Notes: generated by a model from the letters alone, not told the origin. A DNA stretch of 34,936 bases from Sedimentisphaerales bacterium (GCA_016928975.1 JAFGJR010000180.1:1-34936), one strand, 5' to 3'; positions 26,900 to 34,644 are shown, counted from the stretch's first letter. Translations and numbers: made by a program.

Positions 26900-27715
26900 T
26901 CACAGGGCGGTTTTCACCGAGCGCAGGAACGTGGTAACTTCCATCACGGCGCGGCGGGGATCGTCCAGAGACTCTTCGATCATTCCCACGAGTCTGGAGC
27001 CGATGATCACGCCGTCGGCGCCGGCGTCGGCAATCGTTCTTGCGTGCTCCGGCGTGCTGACGCCGAATCCGACGCAGACCGGGACGTTCGTCGCGCTCTT
27101 GAGCTTCGCGATCAGCGTTCCGACCGCGCTGGAGAGCTGCTGACGGCTCCCGGTGACGCCCAGGAGAGAGACGGTATAGATGAAGCCGGTCGTCCGGGAG
27201 GCGATTCGCTTCATCCGGTCCGGCTCGGTGTTGGGTGTGACCATGAAGACCGTGTCGAGGCCGGCGGACTCGGCCGGGGCGGCGATCTCGTCCGCGTCGT
27301 CGATGCTCAGGTCGGCCACGAGCACGCTGTTCACGCCGGCGTCATGGAAGTCCCGGAGGAATCGTTCCGCCCCGTACTGGTGGATGAGGTTGTAGTACAT
27401 CAGCAGGCCGATGGGGATGTCACGATGCGCAGTGCCCGACGCTCTCAAATCCCGGATGAATTCGAGGGCCTTATGCGTGTTCATGCCGTTGCGGATCGCG
27501 CGCACGTCCGCCTTCTGGATCGTCGGACCGTCCGCAATCGGGTCGGAGAAGGGGATGCCCAGCTCCAGGATGTCCGCCCCGGCATCCACGGCCGCCTTGA
27601 CCAGGGCAAGGCTCGTATCGTAATCCGGATCGCCGATCACGAAAAATGGGATCAGGGCGGCGCGCTTCTGATGCTTCAGTTCTGTGAACACTTGCTGATA
27701 GGTCTTCATAGTCAT
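26900..27715 (-). CDS. trpA: Tryptophan synthase alpha subunit
   Basis: TrpA cleaves indole-3-glycerol phosphate to indole and glyceraldehyde 3-phosphate and passes indole to TrpB. At 271 residues it is the usual length. The catalytic Glu51 (ILELGIPFSDP) and Asp62 (PIADGP) match E. coli Glu49 and Asp60. The phosphate loops VTGSRQ and GFGVST are present, as is the GADGVIIGS strand. ATG 27715 is chosen because GGAG lies five bases upstream; a second ATG at 27709 is too far from it. This is the last gene of the trp operon, 59 bases after trpB, with a run of 9-base repeats in the gap. No terminator is visible before the redoxin gene. Confidence 0.97.
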   Translation of the reverse strand: MTMKTYQQVFTELKHQKRAALIPFFVIGDPDYDTSLALVKAAVDAGADILELGIPFSDPIADGPTIQKADVRAIRNGMNTHKALEFIRDLRASGTAHRDIPIGLLMYYNLIHQYGAERFLRDFHDAGVNSVLVADLSIDDADEIAAPAESAGLDTVFMVTPNTEPDRMKRIASRTTGFIYTVSLLGVTGSRQQLSSAVGTLIAKLKSATNVPVCVGFGVSTPEHARTIADAGADGVIIGSRLVGMIEESLDDPRRAVMEVTTFLRSVKTAL

Positions 27716-27740
27716 CTAAGCTCCGTGACGCGGACGCTGG

Positions 27741-27774
27741 AAAGGACCTAAAGGACCTCAGGGACCAAAGGGAC
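27741..27774. repeat. Four 9-base tandem units in the trpB-trpA gap
   Basis: Units read aaaggacct, aaaggacct, cagggacca and aagggactt, the last running into the trpB stop codon. They share the AGGAC core and the 9-base period with the array at 28971-29004. Confidence 0.75.
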
Positions 27775-28950
27775 TTACGCTCCGCTTCTTGCTTTCTCCA
27801 CGATCCCGACGTCTTTGTCACCCCGGCCGGAGAGGTTCACCAGAGCGATCGTGCCGGAAGGCAGCTTGCCTTTCTGACACACAAGGTACGCCAGAGCGTG
27901 CGTGCTCTCCAGCGCCGGGAGAATGCCCTCGAGCCTCGTGACCAGCCCGAACGTGTCGAGGACTTCGCCGTCGTCGGCGGCGACATACTGGGCCCGGCCG
28001 GTGTCCTTCAGGTAGCAGTGCTCGGGTCCGACCGCCGGGTAGTCCAGGCCTGCGCTGATCGACTCGGTGTCGAGGACCTGGCCGTTCTCATCCTGGAGCA
28101 GGTACGCCTTGGCCCCATGCAGGATCCCGACCTTGCCGGCGGAGAGGCTGGCGGCGTGCTTGCCGGTGTGAAGGCCCTTGCCGCCGGCCTCGACGCCGAT
28201 GAGCGTGACGTCCTTGTCGTTGAGGAATCCGGCGAAGATGCCGATGGCGTTGGAGCCGCCGCCGACGCAGGCCACCACCATGTCGGGCAGCCGGCCGATC
28301 TGTTCGAGACACTGTTGTCGCGCCTCGGTGCCGATACAGCTCTGGAAGTGCTTGACGATGGTCGGGTACGGGTGCGGCCCCGCGGCCGAGCCGAACAGGT
28401 AGAAGGTGTCGGTCACGTGGGCGGTCCAGTAGCGAAGGGCGTCGTTGATCGCGTCTTTGAGTGTTCCCGTCCCGCCCTCGACGGGCACGACCTCCGCGCC
28501 GCAGAGCTTCATCTTATGCACGTTGACGCTCTGCCGCTCGATGTCGGTGACGCCCATGAAGATCTTCGTCTCCATGCCCAGCAGGGCGCCGATCATCGCG
28601 GTAGCCAGGCCGTGCTGGCCGGCCCCGGTCTCCGCGATCAGCTTGGTCTTGCCCATGTACTTGGCGAGCAGGCCCTGGCCGAGCGTGTTGTTGACCTTGT
28701 GCGCGCCGCCGTGCAGGACGTCTTCGCGCTTGAGGTAGACCTGGAAGCCCACGTACTCGCTGAATCGCTTGGCGTGGTACAATGGGCTCGGCCGGCCGGC
28801 ATAGTCCCGGTACAGCTCCGCCAGCTCTGCAACGAACGCTTCATTCTGGTAGAACCGATAGAAGGCTTCCTCCAGCTCCTCGAGGACCGGAATCAGCACC
28901 TCCGGCACGTAGTAACCACCGTAATCTCCGAATCTGCCACTGTATTTCAT
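27775..28950 (-). CDS. trpB: Tryptophan synthase beta subunit
   Basis: TrpB condenses indole with serine using PLP, in a complex with TrpA. The 391 residues match the standard family length. HGGAHKVNN carries the PLP Lys85 (E. coli Lys87), ETGAGQHG and the GGGSNAIG phosphate loop are intact, and GRGDKD lies near the end. It is the TrpB1 type that pairs with TrpA (N-terminus [13 protein letters not shown]). ATG 28950 has AAAGGA nine bases upstream. It follows trpF by 54 bases, a gap containing 9-base repeats, and precedes trpA. Regulation should come from the attenuator upstream of trpE, unless an internal promoter exists. Confidence 0.97.
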   Translation of the reverse strand: MKYSGRFGDYGGYYVPEVLIPVLEELEEAFYRFYQNEAFVAELAELYRDYAGRPSPLYHAKRFSEYVGFQVYLKREDVLHGGAHKVNNTLGQGLLAKYMGKTKLIAETGAGQHGLATAMIGALLGMETKIFMGVTDIERQSVNVHKMKLCGAEVVPVEGGTGTLKDAINDALRYWTAHVTDTFYLFGSAAGPHPYPTIVKHFQSCIGTEARQQCLEQIGRLPDMVVACVGGGSNAIGIFAGFLNDKDVTLIGVEAGGKGLHTGKHAASLSAGKVGILHGAKAYLLQDENGQVLDTESISAGLDYPAVGPEHCYLKDTGRAQYVAADDGEVLDTFGLVTRLEGILPALESTHALAYLVCQKGKLPSGTIALVNLSGRGDKDVGIVEKARSGA

Positions 28951-28970
28951 GCTTGGATGTCCTTTCGGGG

Positions 28971-29004
28971 CATAGGACTCATAGGACCCGTAGGACCTAT
29001 GGGA
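28971..29004. repeat. 9-base tandem units in the trpF-trpB gap
   Basis: Units read cataggact, cataggacc, cgtaggacc and tatgggatc. Core and period match the array at 27741-27774, so two junctions of the same operon carry the same kind of repeat. The last unit runs into the trpF stop codon. Confidence 0.75.
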
Positions 29005-29628
29005 TCATGCTCTCAAATGCCGGATGCTGTCGAACAGAGCCTTCAGTTTCTTATGATCCTTTTTGCCGGGCCGGGCCTCCACGCCGCTGCACACGTCGAT
29101 TCCGTAGACGCCCAGCTCCACGGCCGCTGCGGCGTTCGCTGGGCTGATCCCGCCGGCCAGGAAGACCCGCCTGCCGATGTGCCCGATGATGTTCCAATCG
29201 AACGTCAGGCCGGTCCCGCCGTGCTTCTTCGGGTCGTACGCGTCCAGGAGGATCGCATCGGTGGAGTACTCGTCCACCTTCTGAAGATCGCCGACGTCTT
29301 TGATCCGCAGGGCCTTGATGAGCTTGACGCTGTCATAGGCCAGCCAGCGGCAGAACTCCGGGTCCTCCTCGCCGTGCAACTGGATCCAGTCCAACTGGCA
29401 CAGGCTGGCGATCTCACGGATCTGCTCGATGGGACTGTTCACGAAGATGCCGACGACGTCCGCGAAGGCGGGAAGCTTGCGGATGATCGTCGCGGCTTTG
29501 GCCGGCTGCACGTACCGAGGGCTCTTCGGGTAGAAATTGAAGCCCAGCAGGTCTGCTCCCATCTCTATCGCAGCCGCCGCGTCCTCGTGGTTTGTCAAGC
29601 CACAGATCTTCACTTTCGGTATCAACAT
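29005..29628 (-). CDS. trpF: Phosphoribosylanthranilate isomerase
   Basis: TrpF converts N-(5-phosphoribosyl)anthranilate to the carboxyphenylamino-deoxyribulose phosphate. The 207-residue TIM barrel has the catalytic Cys9 in KVKICGLT and Asp129 in ILLDAYDPKKHGGTG. FLAGGISPANAA and GIDVCSGVE form the phosphate-binding end. I chose ATG 29628 because homology begins there; an in-frame GTG at 29655, directly after the trpD stop, would add nine residues. It is a free-standing trpF, not fused to trpC, and it follows trpD directly with no trpC between them. Operon membership is clear from spacing. Confidence 0.95.
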   Translation of the reverse strand: MLIPKVKICGLTNHEDAAAAIEMGADLLGFNFYPKSPRYVQPAKAATIIRKLPAFADVVGIFVNSPIEQIREIASLCQLDWIQLHGEEDPEFCRWLAYDSVKLIKALRIKDVGDLQKVDEYSTDAILLDAYDPKKHGGTGLTFDWNIIGHIGRRVFLAGGISPANAAAAVELGVYGIDVCSGVEARPGKKDHKKLKALFDSIRHLRA

Positions 29629-29655
29629 ACGTTTCGCTCGGATGCGCAAAACCAC

Positions 29656-30675
29656 TCAAACAGCATTCGATATTTCAACGAGTTTCTCGAGACAATGCAA
29701 TGCCTTGCCCTCGTCGATCGAGGCGGCCGCCAGGGGAATCGCCTGCTCGAAGCGGTCGGCCAGCTCCGCGACGATGATCGCGGCGGCGGCGTTGAGAAGG
29801 ACGATGTCGCGGCGGGGGCCTTTGCCCTTGCCGGACAGGATGAGCCGGATCAGGGCCGCGTTGGCTATCGCGTCGCCGCTGCCGAGGGCGTCAATGGACG
29901 CGTTGGCGATCCCGTAGTCCGTGGGGTCCAGCTCGATCGTCGTGACGCGACCGTCGCGAAGCTCCACGATCTTCGTCTTGCCGAGCAGGCTGATTTCGTC
30001 CATTCCCTGGCCGTGCACGACCATCGCCCGCCGCGTCCCCAGCATCTGGAGACTCTCGGCAATCCGTTCGATCAATTCGGCATCGGCCACGCCCATCACT
30101 TGCGCGCGGACCCCCGCCGGGTTGGCGAGGGGCCCCAGGATGTTGAACGCCGTGCGGAAGTCGAGACTCTTGCGGATCGGCTGCACGAATCGCATGGCCG
30201 GATGGAACTTCGGCGCGAACATGAAGCCGACGTGCGCCTCGCGAATGCACGTGGCAACGACCTCGGGGCCCGGATCGATGTTGACGCCAAGCTCTTCGAG
30301 CACGTCCGCCGAGCCGCAGCGGCTGGTGATGCCGCGGTTGCCGTGCTTGGCCACGTAGGCGCCGGCGCCCGCCGCCACGAGCGCGGAGGTGGTGGAGATA
30401 TTGAAGGTCTTGACGACGGCGCCGCCCGTGCCGCACGTGTCGATCATGTGGGGAACATCGACCTGCACACGCACGGCGTGGTCGCGAAGCGACTGTGCCA
30501 GCCCGGCGATCTCGCCCGGGGTGGCTCGCTTCATGCGCATCATCGCCAGGAAGGCGGCGATCTGCACCTCCGTCACCTGTCCCTCGAAGATCGTGTCCTG
30601 AAGTTCCTTGGCCTGCTCGAACGTGAGGTCCTTGCCGTTGAGAATCGTCTCCAGGTACTTCGTGATCGTTGCCAT
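29656..30675 (-). CDS. trpD: Anthranilate phosphoribosyltransferase
   Basis: TrpD transfers phosphoribosyl from PRPP to anthranilate. The 339 residues carry DTCGTGG (about 79-85) and KHGNR (110-114), the PRPP and anthranilate binding motifs, plus the NISTTSALVAAGAG helix. ATG 30675 has GGGAG six bases upstream, lying within the end of trpG; only two bases separate the genes, so they are probably translationally coupled. It is not fused to trpG. The following gene is trpF, since trpC is missing from this operon. The C-terminal helix is of normal family length. Confidence 0.97.
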   Translation of the reverse strand: MATITKYLETILNGKDLTFEQAKELQDTIFEGQVTEVQIAAFLAMMRMKRATPGEIAGLAQSLRDHAVRVQVDVPHMIDTCGTGGAVVKTFNISTTSALVAAGAGAYVAKHGNRGITSRCGSADVLEELGVNIDPGPEVVATCIREAHVGFMFAPKFHPAMRFVQPIRKSLDFRTAFNILGPLANPAGVRAQVMGVADAELIERIAESLQMLGTRRAMVVHGQGMDEISLLGKTKIVELRDGRVTTIELDPTDYGIANASIDALGSGDAIANAALIRLILSGKGKGPRRDIVLLNAAAAIIVAELADRFEQAIPLAAASIDEGKALHCLEKLVEISNAV

Positions 30676-30677
30676 GT

Positions 30678-31292
30678 TCAGCTCCCTACCATTTGTTTTC
30701 GAGTGACTGCGATCTCAAGAACGTTCTGGATGATCTTGCCGCCGGCGGGCGTCAGGATGCTCTCCGGGTGAAACTGGACGCCGAAGATCGGCCATTGCTT
30801 GTGCTCGACGGCCATGACGATGCCCTCGAACTGGGCGGTCTCTTCGAGGCAGTCGGGCAGGCTCAGGGCCGTGAGGCTGTGGTAGCGTCCCGCCTGCAAC
30901 GGGTTCTCGACGCCCTGGAAGATCCCCTTCTCGTTGTGGGTGATCCGCGAGGGCTTGCCGTGCATGGGCTCGGGCGCGTGGCCGATCCTGCCGCCGAAGT
31001 ACTGCGCGATGGTCTGGTGGCCCAGGCACACGCCGAAGATGGGCAGCTTGTCCTTGAAGCAGCCTACCGCGTCCAGAGACACGCCGGCGGTGTCCGGGTT
31101 GCCCGGACCCGGCGAGATCACCAGCAGGTCGGGCCCGAACTCGGCCGCCACCGCCTTCAGATCGTCGATGCTCGTATCCGCCCGGTACACGCGCGTCCGG
31201 CACTGGCGCTTGGCGAAGTCGTCCACCAGGTTGTAGGTGAACGAATCGAAGTTGTCGATGAACAAAACCTTCTTATTGGTCGATTCCGGCAT
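30678..31292 (-). CDS. trpG: Anthranilate synthase glutamine amidotransferase subunit
   Basis: TrpG releases ammonia from glutamine for TrpE. The 204 residues contain the class I amidotransferase triad: Cys89 in GVCLGHQ, with His175 and Glu177 in VQFHPES. ATG 31292 (MPESTNKKVLFIDNFDSFTY) is chosen because the family starts there and AGGGG lies five bases upstream; the open frame farther upstream is repeat sequence. Unusually, 178 bases of repeat-like DNA separate it from its partner trpE. It may also serve PabB as a shared subunit, but no pabB is present here. Confidence 0.96.
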   Translation of the reverse strand: MPESTNKKVLFIDNFDSFTYNLVDDFAKRQCRTRVYRADTSIDDLKAVAAEFGPDLLVISPGPGNPDTAGVSLDAVGCFKDKLPIFGVCLGHQTIAQYFGGRIGHAPEPMHGKPSRITHNEKGIFQGVENPLQAGRYHSLTALSLPDCLEETAQFEGIVMAVEHKQWPIFGVQFHPESILTPAGGKIIQNVLEIAVTRKQMVGS

Positions 31293-31470
31293 TAGAACCC
31301 CTTTCGTGATCCGAAATCCGAAATTCGAAGCACGAAACCCGAAACAAGCACGAATGACAGAAATCCCAAATTCACGGTGGTTTCGTTGACCGGCGAAAGC
31401 GTTTCGATCATTTGGATTTCGTGCTTTGGATTTGTTTCGGATTTCGGTATTCGTATTTCGAGTTTCATGT
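31293..31470. repeat. 178-bp gap between trpE and trpG filled with a palindromic repeat
   Basis: The left arm near 31309-31349 (GAAATCCGAAATTCGAAGCACGAAA) and right arm near 31416-31466 (TTTCGTGCTTTGGATTTG and onward) are imperfect reverse complements rich in CGAAA/TTTCG. I recall similar 'CCGAAATCCGAAA' elements dispersed in planctomycete genomes. It could form a long stem in the trp mRNA. Confidence 0.65.
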
Positions 31471-33069
31471 TTATTTGCCTCGAATGGCTCGCAAGCAGGA
31501 CCGGGCCTTGTGCTCCGTTTCCTCGAACTCGGTCTTCGGGACACTGTCGTGGACGATCCCGGCGCCGACGCGGATGTAGGCCGTGCGGTCGCGGACCTGA
31601 AGGCTCCGAATTGTGATGCAGCTATCGAACTGGCCGTCCACGGTCAGGTACATGACGGCGCCGCCGTAGTAGCCACGTTTGTTCTTCTCCAATTGGCGGA
31701 TGATCTTCATCGCCTCGATCTTCGGCGCGCCGGTGAGCGTGCCCATGTTCATCGTCGCCAGGTACGCGCTCAGCGCGTCGAGATCGGGTCGCAGCACGCC
31801 CTGGACGTTGCTCACCAGGTGCTGGACCGACTCGTACTTCTCGGCGGTCAGCAGCTCGTTGACGACCCGGCTGCCGGCGTCGGCGACGCGGGCGATGTCG
31901 TTGCGGGCCAGATCGACGAGCATCATGTGCTCGGCCAGCTCCTTGCGGTCGAGCTTCAGCTCCGCCTCGTAGCGGAAGTCGGTGTCCATGTCGATCTGGC
32001 CGTCGATGCGGCCGCGAGGCTTCGTGCCGGCAATCGGGCGAATCTCCACGTGTCGCGGCCCGGTCCCGCTGACTCGCAGGTTCAGCTCGGGACTGGAGCC
32101 CATCAGGATCGTGTTCGGCGTGTTCAGGTAGAACATGTATGGCGACGGATTCAGCTCGCGCAGTCGCTTGTACACATCCAGCGGCTCATCGGGACATGGC
32201 TCCGTCAACGTCCGGCTCAGGACCACCTGGAAGATGTCGCCGTCGAGGATGTGCCGCTTGGCCTGGTGGACCATCTCCTCGTATTCGCTCTGGACGGTGT
32301 CCGTCGATGCGGCCGGCAGGGGACTCGTGTGCTTGCGTCCCTTGGGCGGGTCGAACCGCGCCATGTTGAAGTAGTAGTCGAAGCTGCTCTGGGCCTCCGC
32401 GATGACCGCCTCGCGGTCGCCGTTGGTGATCAGGCAGTTGACCACGACGTAGCCCTGATCGCTCTCGTGGTCCATCAGGAAGATGTTGTCGGCGAAGTAC
32501 AGCTCGTAGTCGGGATTGGCGAGCAGGTCGCTGTCGCTGGCGGGCAGCTTCTCGAACTGATCGACGAAGTCGTAGCTCAGGGCGCCGAGCAGGCCGCAGG
32601 TCACGCGGAACGGCTTGCTGGCCAGGCGGAAGGCAAACGCCACCGCTCGCAGCACGTCCATCTGGTTCGTTGTGCGCAGACGCGCCTGCTCGTCCATGAC
32701 CTCGTCGCGGTGCCGGATGCGACCGGTGATGACCTCGGCCCCAAAGTCCACCGATTCGCAGAAGGCGAATCGCTCCTTGTGATCGGCCAGATAGCCCAGG
32801 ATGCGCCTGCCCGGCTTGCTCAGGGCTTTGATCGTGAAGTCCGATCCGGTCCCCGTCAGGTACAGCGCGGGACGGGCCGTCGCGAAACTCAACGCCCCGG
32901 AGCCGGTGAGATACTCGCGCGACTCCATCAGGCAGCAGTTCTTCGCTCGCCCGTAATCGCTGAGCTTGGCGAAGAACTCCAGCGGGTCGCCCACGTCGAT
33001 CCGCTTGACGACCGGGACGATCTGCCCCGGCTCCGCGTTCTCTATGATCTGCCGATAATCTTCCATCAT
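31471..33069 (-). CDS. trpE: Anthranilate synthase component I
   Basis: TrpE makes anthranilate from chorismate with ammonia from TrpG. The 532-residue protein has the Trp feedback-site region as CLMES (about 46-50, where E. coli has LLES). It also has NPSPYMFYL, PIAGTKPRG, MLVDLARND, MNMGTLTGAPK and GAGIVHDSVP of the chorismate-binding fold. The overall sequence is closer to E. coli TrpE than to the short Bacillus type, by eye. Two adjacent ATGs (33069 and 33066) follow GGGAG. Upstream lies a full attenuator (33120-33273), so expression should depend on charged tRNA-Trp as well as feedback inhibition. trpG follows after a 178-base repeat. Confidence 0.97.
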   Translation of the reverse strand: MMEDYRQIIENAEPGQIVPVVKRIDVGDPLEFFAKLSDYGRAKNCCLMESREYLTGSGALSFATARPALYLTGTGSDFTIKALSKPGRRILGYLADHKERFAFCESVDFGAEVITGRIRHRDEVMDEQARLRTTNQMDVLRAVAFAFRLASKPFRVTCGLLGALSYDFVDQFEKLPASDSDLLANPDYELYFADNIFLMDHESDQGYVVVNCLITNGDREAVIAEAQSSFDYYFNMARFDPPKGRKHTSPLPAASTDTVQSEYEEMVHQAKRHILDGDIFQVVLSRTLTEPCPDEPLDVYKRLRELNPSPYMFYLNTPNTILMGSSPELNLRVSGTGPRHVEIRPIAGTKPRGRIDGQIDMDTDFRYEAELKLDRKELAEHMMLVDLARNDIARVADAGSRVVNELLTAEKYESVQHLVSNVQGVLRPDLDALSAYLATMNMGTLTGAPKIEAMKIIRQLEKNKRGYYGGAVMYLTVDGQFDSCITIRSLQVRDRTAYIRVGAGIVHDSVPKTEFEETEHKARSCLRAIRGK

Positions 33070-33119
33070 CTCATCTCCCGCATGTCAGGTTTTATCGGGA
33101 TATGCCTGAGAGTCCCTAT

Positions 33120-33152
33120 AAAAAAAGCAGCCTGCCGTTTCCGACAGGCTGC
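33120..33152 (-). terminator. Rho-independent terminator of the trp attenuator (3:4 hairpin)
   Basis: On the minus strand the stem GCAGCCTG (33152-33145) pairs with CAGGCTGC (33134-33127). CG/CG pairs extend it inward, and seven U residues follow (33126-33120). It lies about 50 bases before trpE, so transcription would stop here when tryptophan is plentiful. Confidence 0.9.
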
Positions 33153-33226
33153 ACGATAGATTCGATACTCTTCTGCGATGACTTAAGGCAACAAGATCGC
33201 TCGCCTGCCGGATTTATCCCGCAGGC
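33141..33226 (-). promoter_or_regulatory. trp attenuator: pause (1:2) and antiterminator (2:3) structures
   Basis: Segment 1, GCCTGC (33226-33221), overlaps the last Trp codon and pairs with segment 2, GCAGGC (33208-33203), with GGA/TCC inside and the leader stop codon in the loop. Segment 2 extended, CCGGCAGGC (33211-33203), can instead pair with segment 3, GCCTGTCGG (33149-33141). That gives nine pairs including one G-U, and it disrupts the terminator. A ribosome stalled on the three Trp codons would mask segment 1 and favour 2:3. Confidence 0.88.
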
Positions 33227-33273
33227 CACCACCAACCCAAAAAGCGGAGGTAGTTCGTATTCTTGTGCCTCAT
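33214..33273 (-). CDS. trpL: trp operon leader peptide (WWW)
   Basis: The 19-residue peptide MRHKNTNYLRFLGWWWPAG has three consecutive Trp codons (33234-33226), then TAA inside the 1:2 hairpin. Its position, 144 bases upstream of trpE and followed by antiterminator and terminator segments, is the classic ribosome-mediated attenuator layout (compare E. coli trpL with two Trp). No good ribosome site precedes ATG 33273. The promoter elements (33281-33311) would start the RNA at or next to the ATG, so the leader may be translated from a leaderless RNA. Confidence 0.9.
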   Translation of the reverse strand: MRHKNTNYLRFLGWWWPAG

Positions 33274-33280
33274 AGTCCAT

Positions 33281-33311
33281 ATATTAAATCGACTGCTCCG
33301 GACTTTGTCAA
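33281..33311 (-). promoter_or_regulatory. Putative trp operon promoter
   Basis: A perfect TTGACA (33311-33306) and TAATAT (33286-33281) are separated by 19 bases, with an A/T-rich stretch upstream (33314-33332). The expected start is at about 33275-33273, at the trpL ATG. Confidence 0.6.
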
Positions 33312-33350
33312 CAGGAAAAATCAAAATTTCTTTGCGTCGCCGCGAGGCTG

Positions 33351-34091
33351 TCACCACTGGGCCTCGATGTAGGGTCCGATCGGGCCCTCGGGCTTGGGCT
33401 TGGGGCGCGACTTGAGGATCGCCTCGGCGATGGCGATGTCGCTGGGCTTGGTGATCTTGAGATTCGACGCGTCGGATTCGACGATGGCGACCTTGTGACC
33501 GATCGCCTCGACGAGGAGCGCATCGTCGGTGACCGCGGCCCGGTCGACGTTGCCCGGGTTGCCGTAGGCCTTTCGCAGCAGGGCGGTCTCGAACACCTGC
33601 GGCGTCTGGGCCTCGTAGAGCCCGCCGCGATCCACGGTCTTGACAATCACGCCGTCCTGGACCTGCTTGAGCGTCGCCGTCACGGGAGCGCCGGGGATCG
33701 CGGCCCCGGTCGCACCGGCCTTGGCAATCACCTTGCCGATCAGCTCCTCCGTCGCGCAACACCGGCAGGCATCGTGGACCGCGACCAGCTCAATGCCCTC
33801 CTTGACCAGCTTGAGCCCCTCGATGGCCGTATCGAATCGTTCCCTGCCGCCGAAGAAGACCTTCACGTTGAAGAATTTCAGGTTCGCGCCCCACTTGACC
33901 GTGACGATCTCCTCATCTTCCCGCGGGATTCCGAGGAGCACCTGCTTGACGTCGTCGCGCCCGGAGAACAACTCGACGCTCCGCAGGAACACCGCCCGGC
34001 CGCCCACGTCCATGAATTGCTTCTTCCGCTTGCCGCCGAACCGGCTCCCCGGTCCGGCCGCACAGATGATCGCCGCCACACTCTTTGCCAC
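33351..34091 (-). CDS. ispD: 2-C-methyl-D-erythritol 4-phosphate cytidylyltransferase
   Basis: IspD couples CTP to MEP in the non-mevalonate isoprenoid pathway. The 246-residue product starts at GTG 34091, with GGGAG six bases upstream. The N-terminal AAGPGSRFGGKRKKQF is the CTP-binding loop with its conserved Arg and Lys. GGRERFDT, AVHDACR and VTDDALLVEA are the other family motifs. The usual VHDAARP is here VHDACRCCATEE, an odd Cys-rich variant, so CTP-loop function deserves checking. It follows cobO by 10 bases, and the trp promoter begins 40 bases after its stop. The acidic TDDA and Lys positions look intact, so I expect activity. Confidence 0.9.
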   Translation of the reverse strand: MAKSVAAIICAAGPGSRFGGKRKKQFMDVGGRAVFLRSVELFSGRDDVKQVLLGIPREDEEIVTVKWGANLKFFNVKVFFGGRERFDTAIEGLKLVKEGIELVAVHDACRCCATEELIGKVIAKAGATGAAIPGAPVTATLKQVQDGVIVKTVDRGGLYEAQTPQVFETALLRKAYGNPGNVDRAAVTDDALLVEAIGHKVAIVESDASNLKITKPSDIAIAEAILKSRPKPKPEGPIGPYIEAQW

Positions 34092-34101
34092 ACGTATCTC
34101 C

Positions 34102-34644
34102 CTAATAGTCGATCCCGGGCCTTGCCGGCACACCTTGATCGAACGGGTGCTTGATCTCCTTCATCTCTGTTACCAGGTCAGCCAGCGCGATCAGCTCCGG
34201 CGTCGCGCCCCGACCCGTAAGGACCACCTCGACCCCCGGGGCCCTCTGCTCGAGGAGACGCTCAACATCCTCGAACTGCGCCAGACCCTGCGACAGGCAG
34301 AAGACGATCTCGTCCAGGACCAGCACGTCGTACGCTCTCGTCGCCGCCAGGTCCGTCAGCCGTGCCAACGCATCCTTGACAGCGGCTCTTGCCTTCGCCA
34401 CGTCCCGCTCGTTGCGGAGCGAGCGGGACACGTCCCAACGAGCCTCCAGCGCTTCCACGCGGATCGCAAGCCCCGCCTGTTCCACGGCTAAGCGCTCGCC
34501 CAGCTCCAGCGCCGGCGGCTTGAGGAACTGGTAGATCAGCACCCTGTTCCCACGCCCGGCCGCACGCAACGCCAGCCCGAAGGCCGCCGTCGTCTTGCCC
34601 TTGCCGTCGCCGGTGTAGACCTGGACCAATCCTTTCTCCAGCAT
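34102..34644 (-). CDS. cobO: Cob(I)alamin adenosyltransferase (CobA/CobO/BtuR type)
   Basis: The enzyme transfers adenosyl from ATP to cob(I)alamin or cobinamide to make coenzyme B12 forms. The 180 residues carry the P-loop TGDGKGKTTAAFG (about 11-23), the family-specific LALRAAGRGNRVLIYQFLK strand, VLVLDEI (Walker B-like) and VVLTGRGATPEL. The C-terminal HPFDQGVPARPGIDY matches the usual KHPFxxGIxAxxGIEY ending. ATG 34644 directly follows GGGGGG, which is tight for a ribosome site, so the start is slightly uncertain. It is probably co-transcribed with ispD. No cobalamin riboswitch motif was recognised upstream. Confidence 0.93.
   Translation of the reverse strand: MLEKGLVQVYTGDGKGKTTAAFGLALRAAGRGNRVLIYQFLKPPALELGERLAVEQAGLAIRVEALEARWDVSRSLRNERDVAKARAAVKDALARLTDLAATRAYDVLVLDEIVFCLSQGLAQFEDVERLLEQRAPGVEVVLTGRGATPELIALADLVTEMKEIKHPFDQGVPARPGIDY

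Noticed and set aside
27741..29004. 9-base repeats as CRISPR-like arrays
   Set aside because: The units are contiguous, short and without spacers, and no cas genes are nearby.
27898..30771. Long plus-strand ORF across trpB, trpF and trpD
   Set aside because: It is antisense to three well-identified trp genes and shows no known domain.
33120..33273. T-box or TRAP-type control of the trp operon
   Set aside because: There is no T-box consensus and no series of GAG/UAG triplets. The leader peptide with three Trp codons and competing hairpins explains the region fully.
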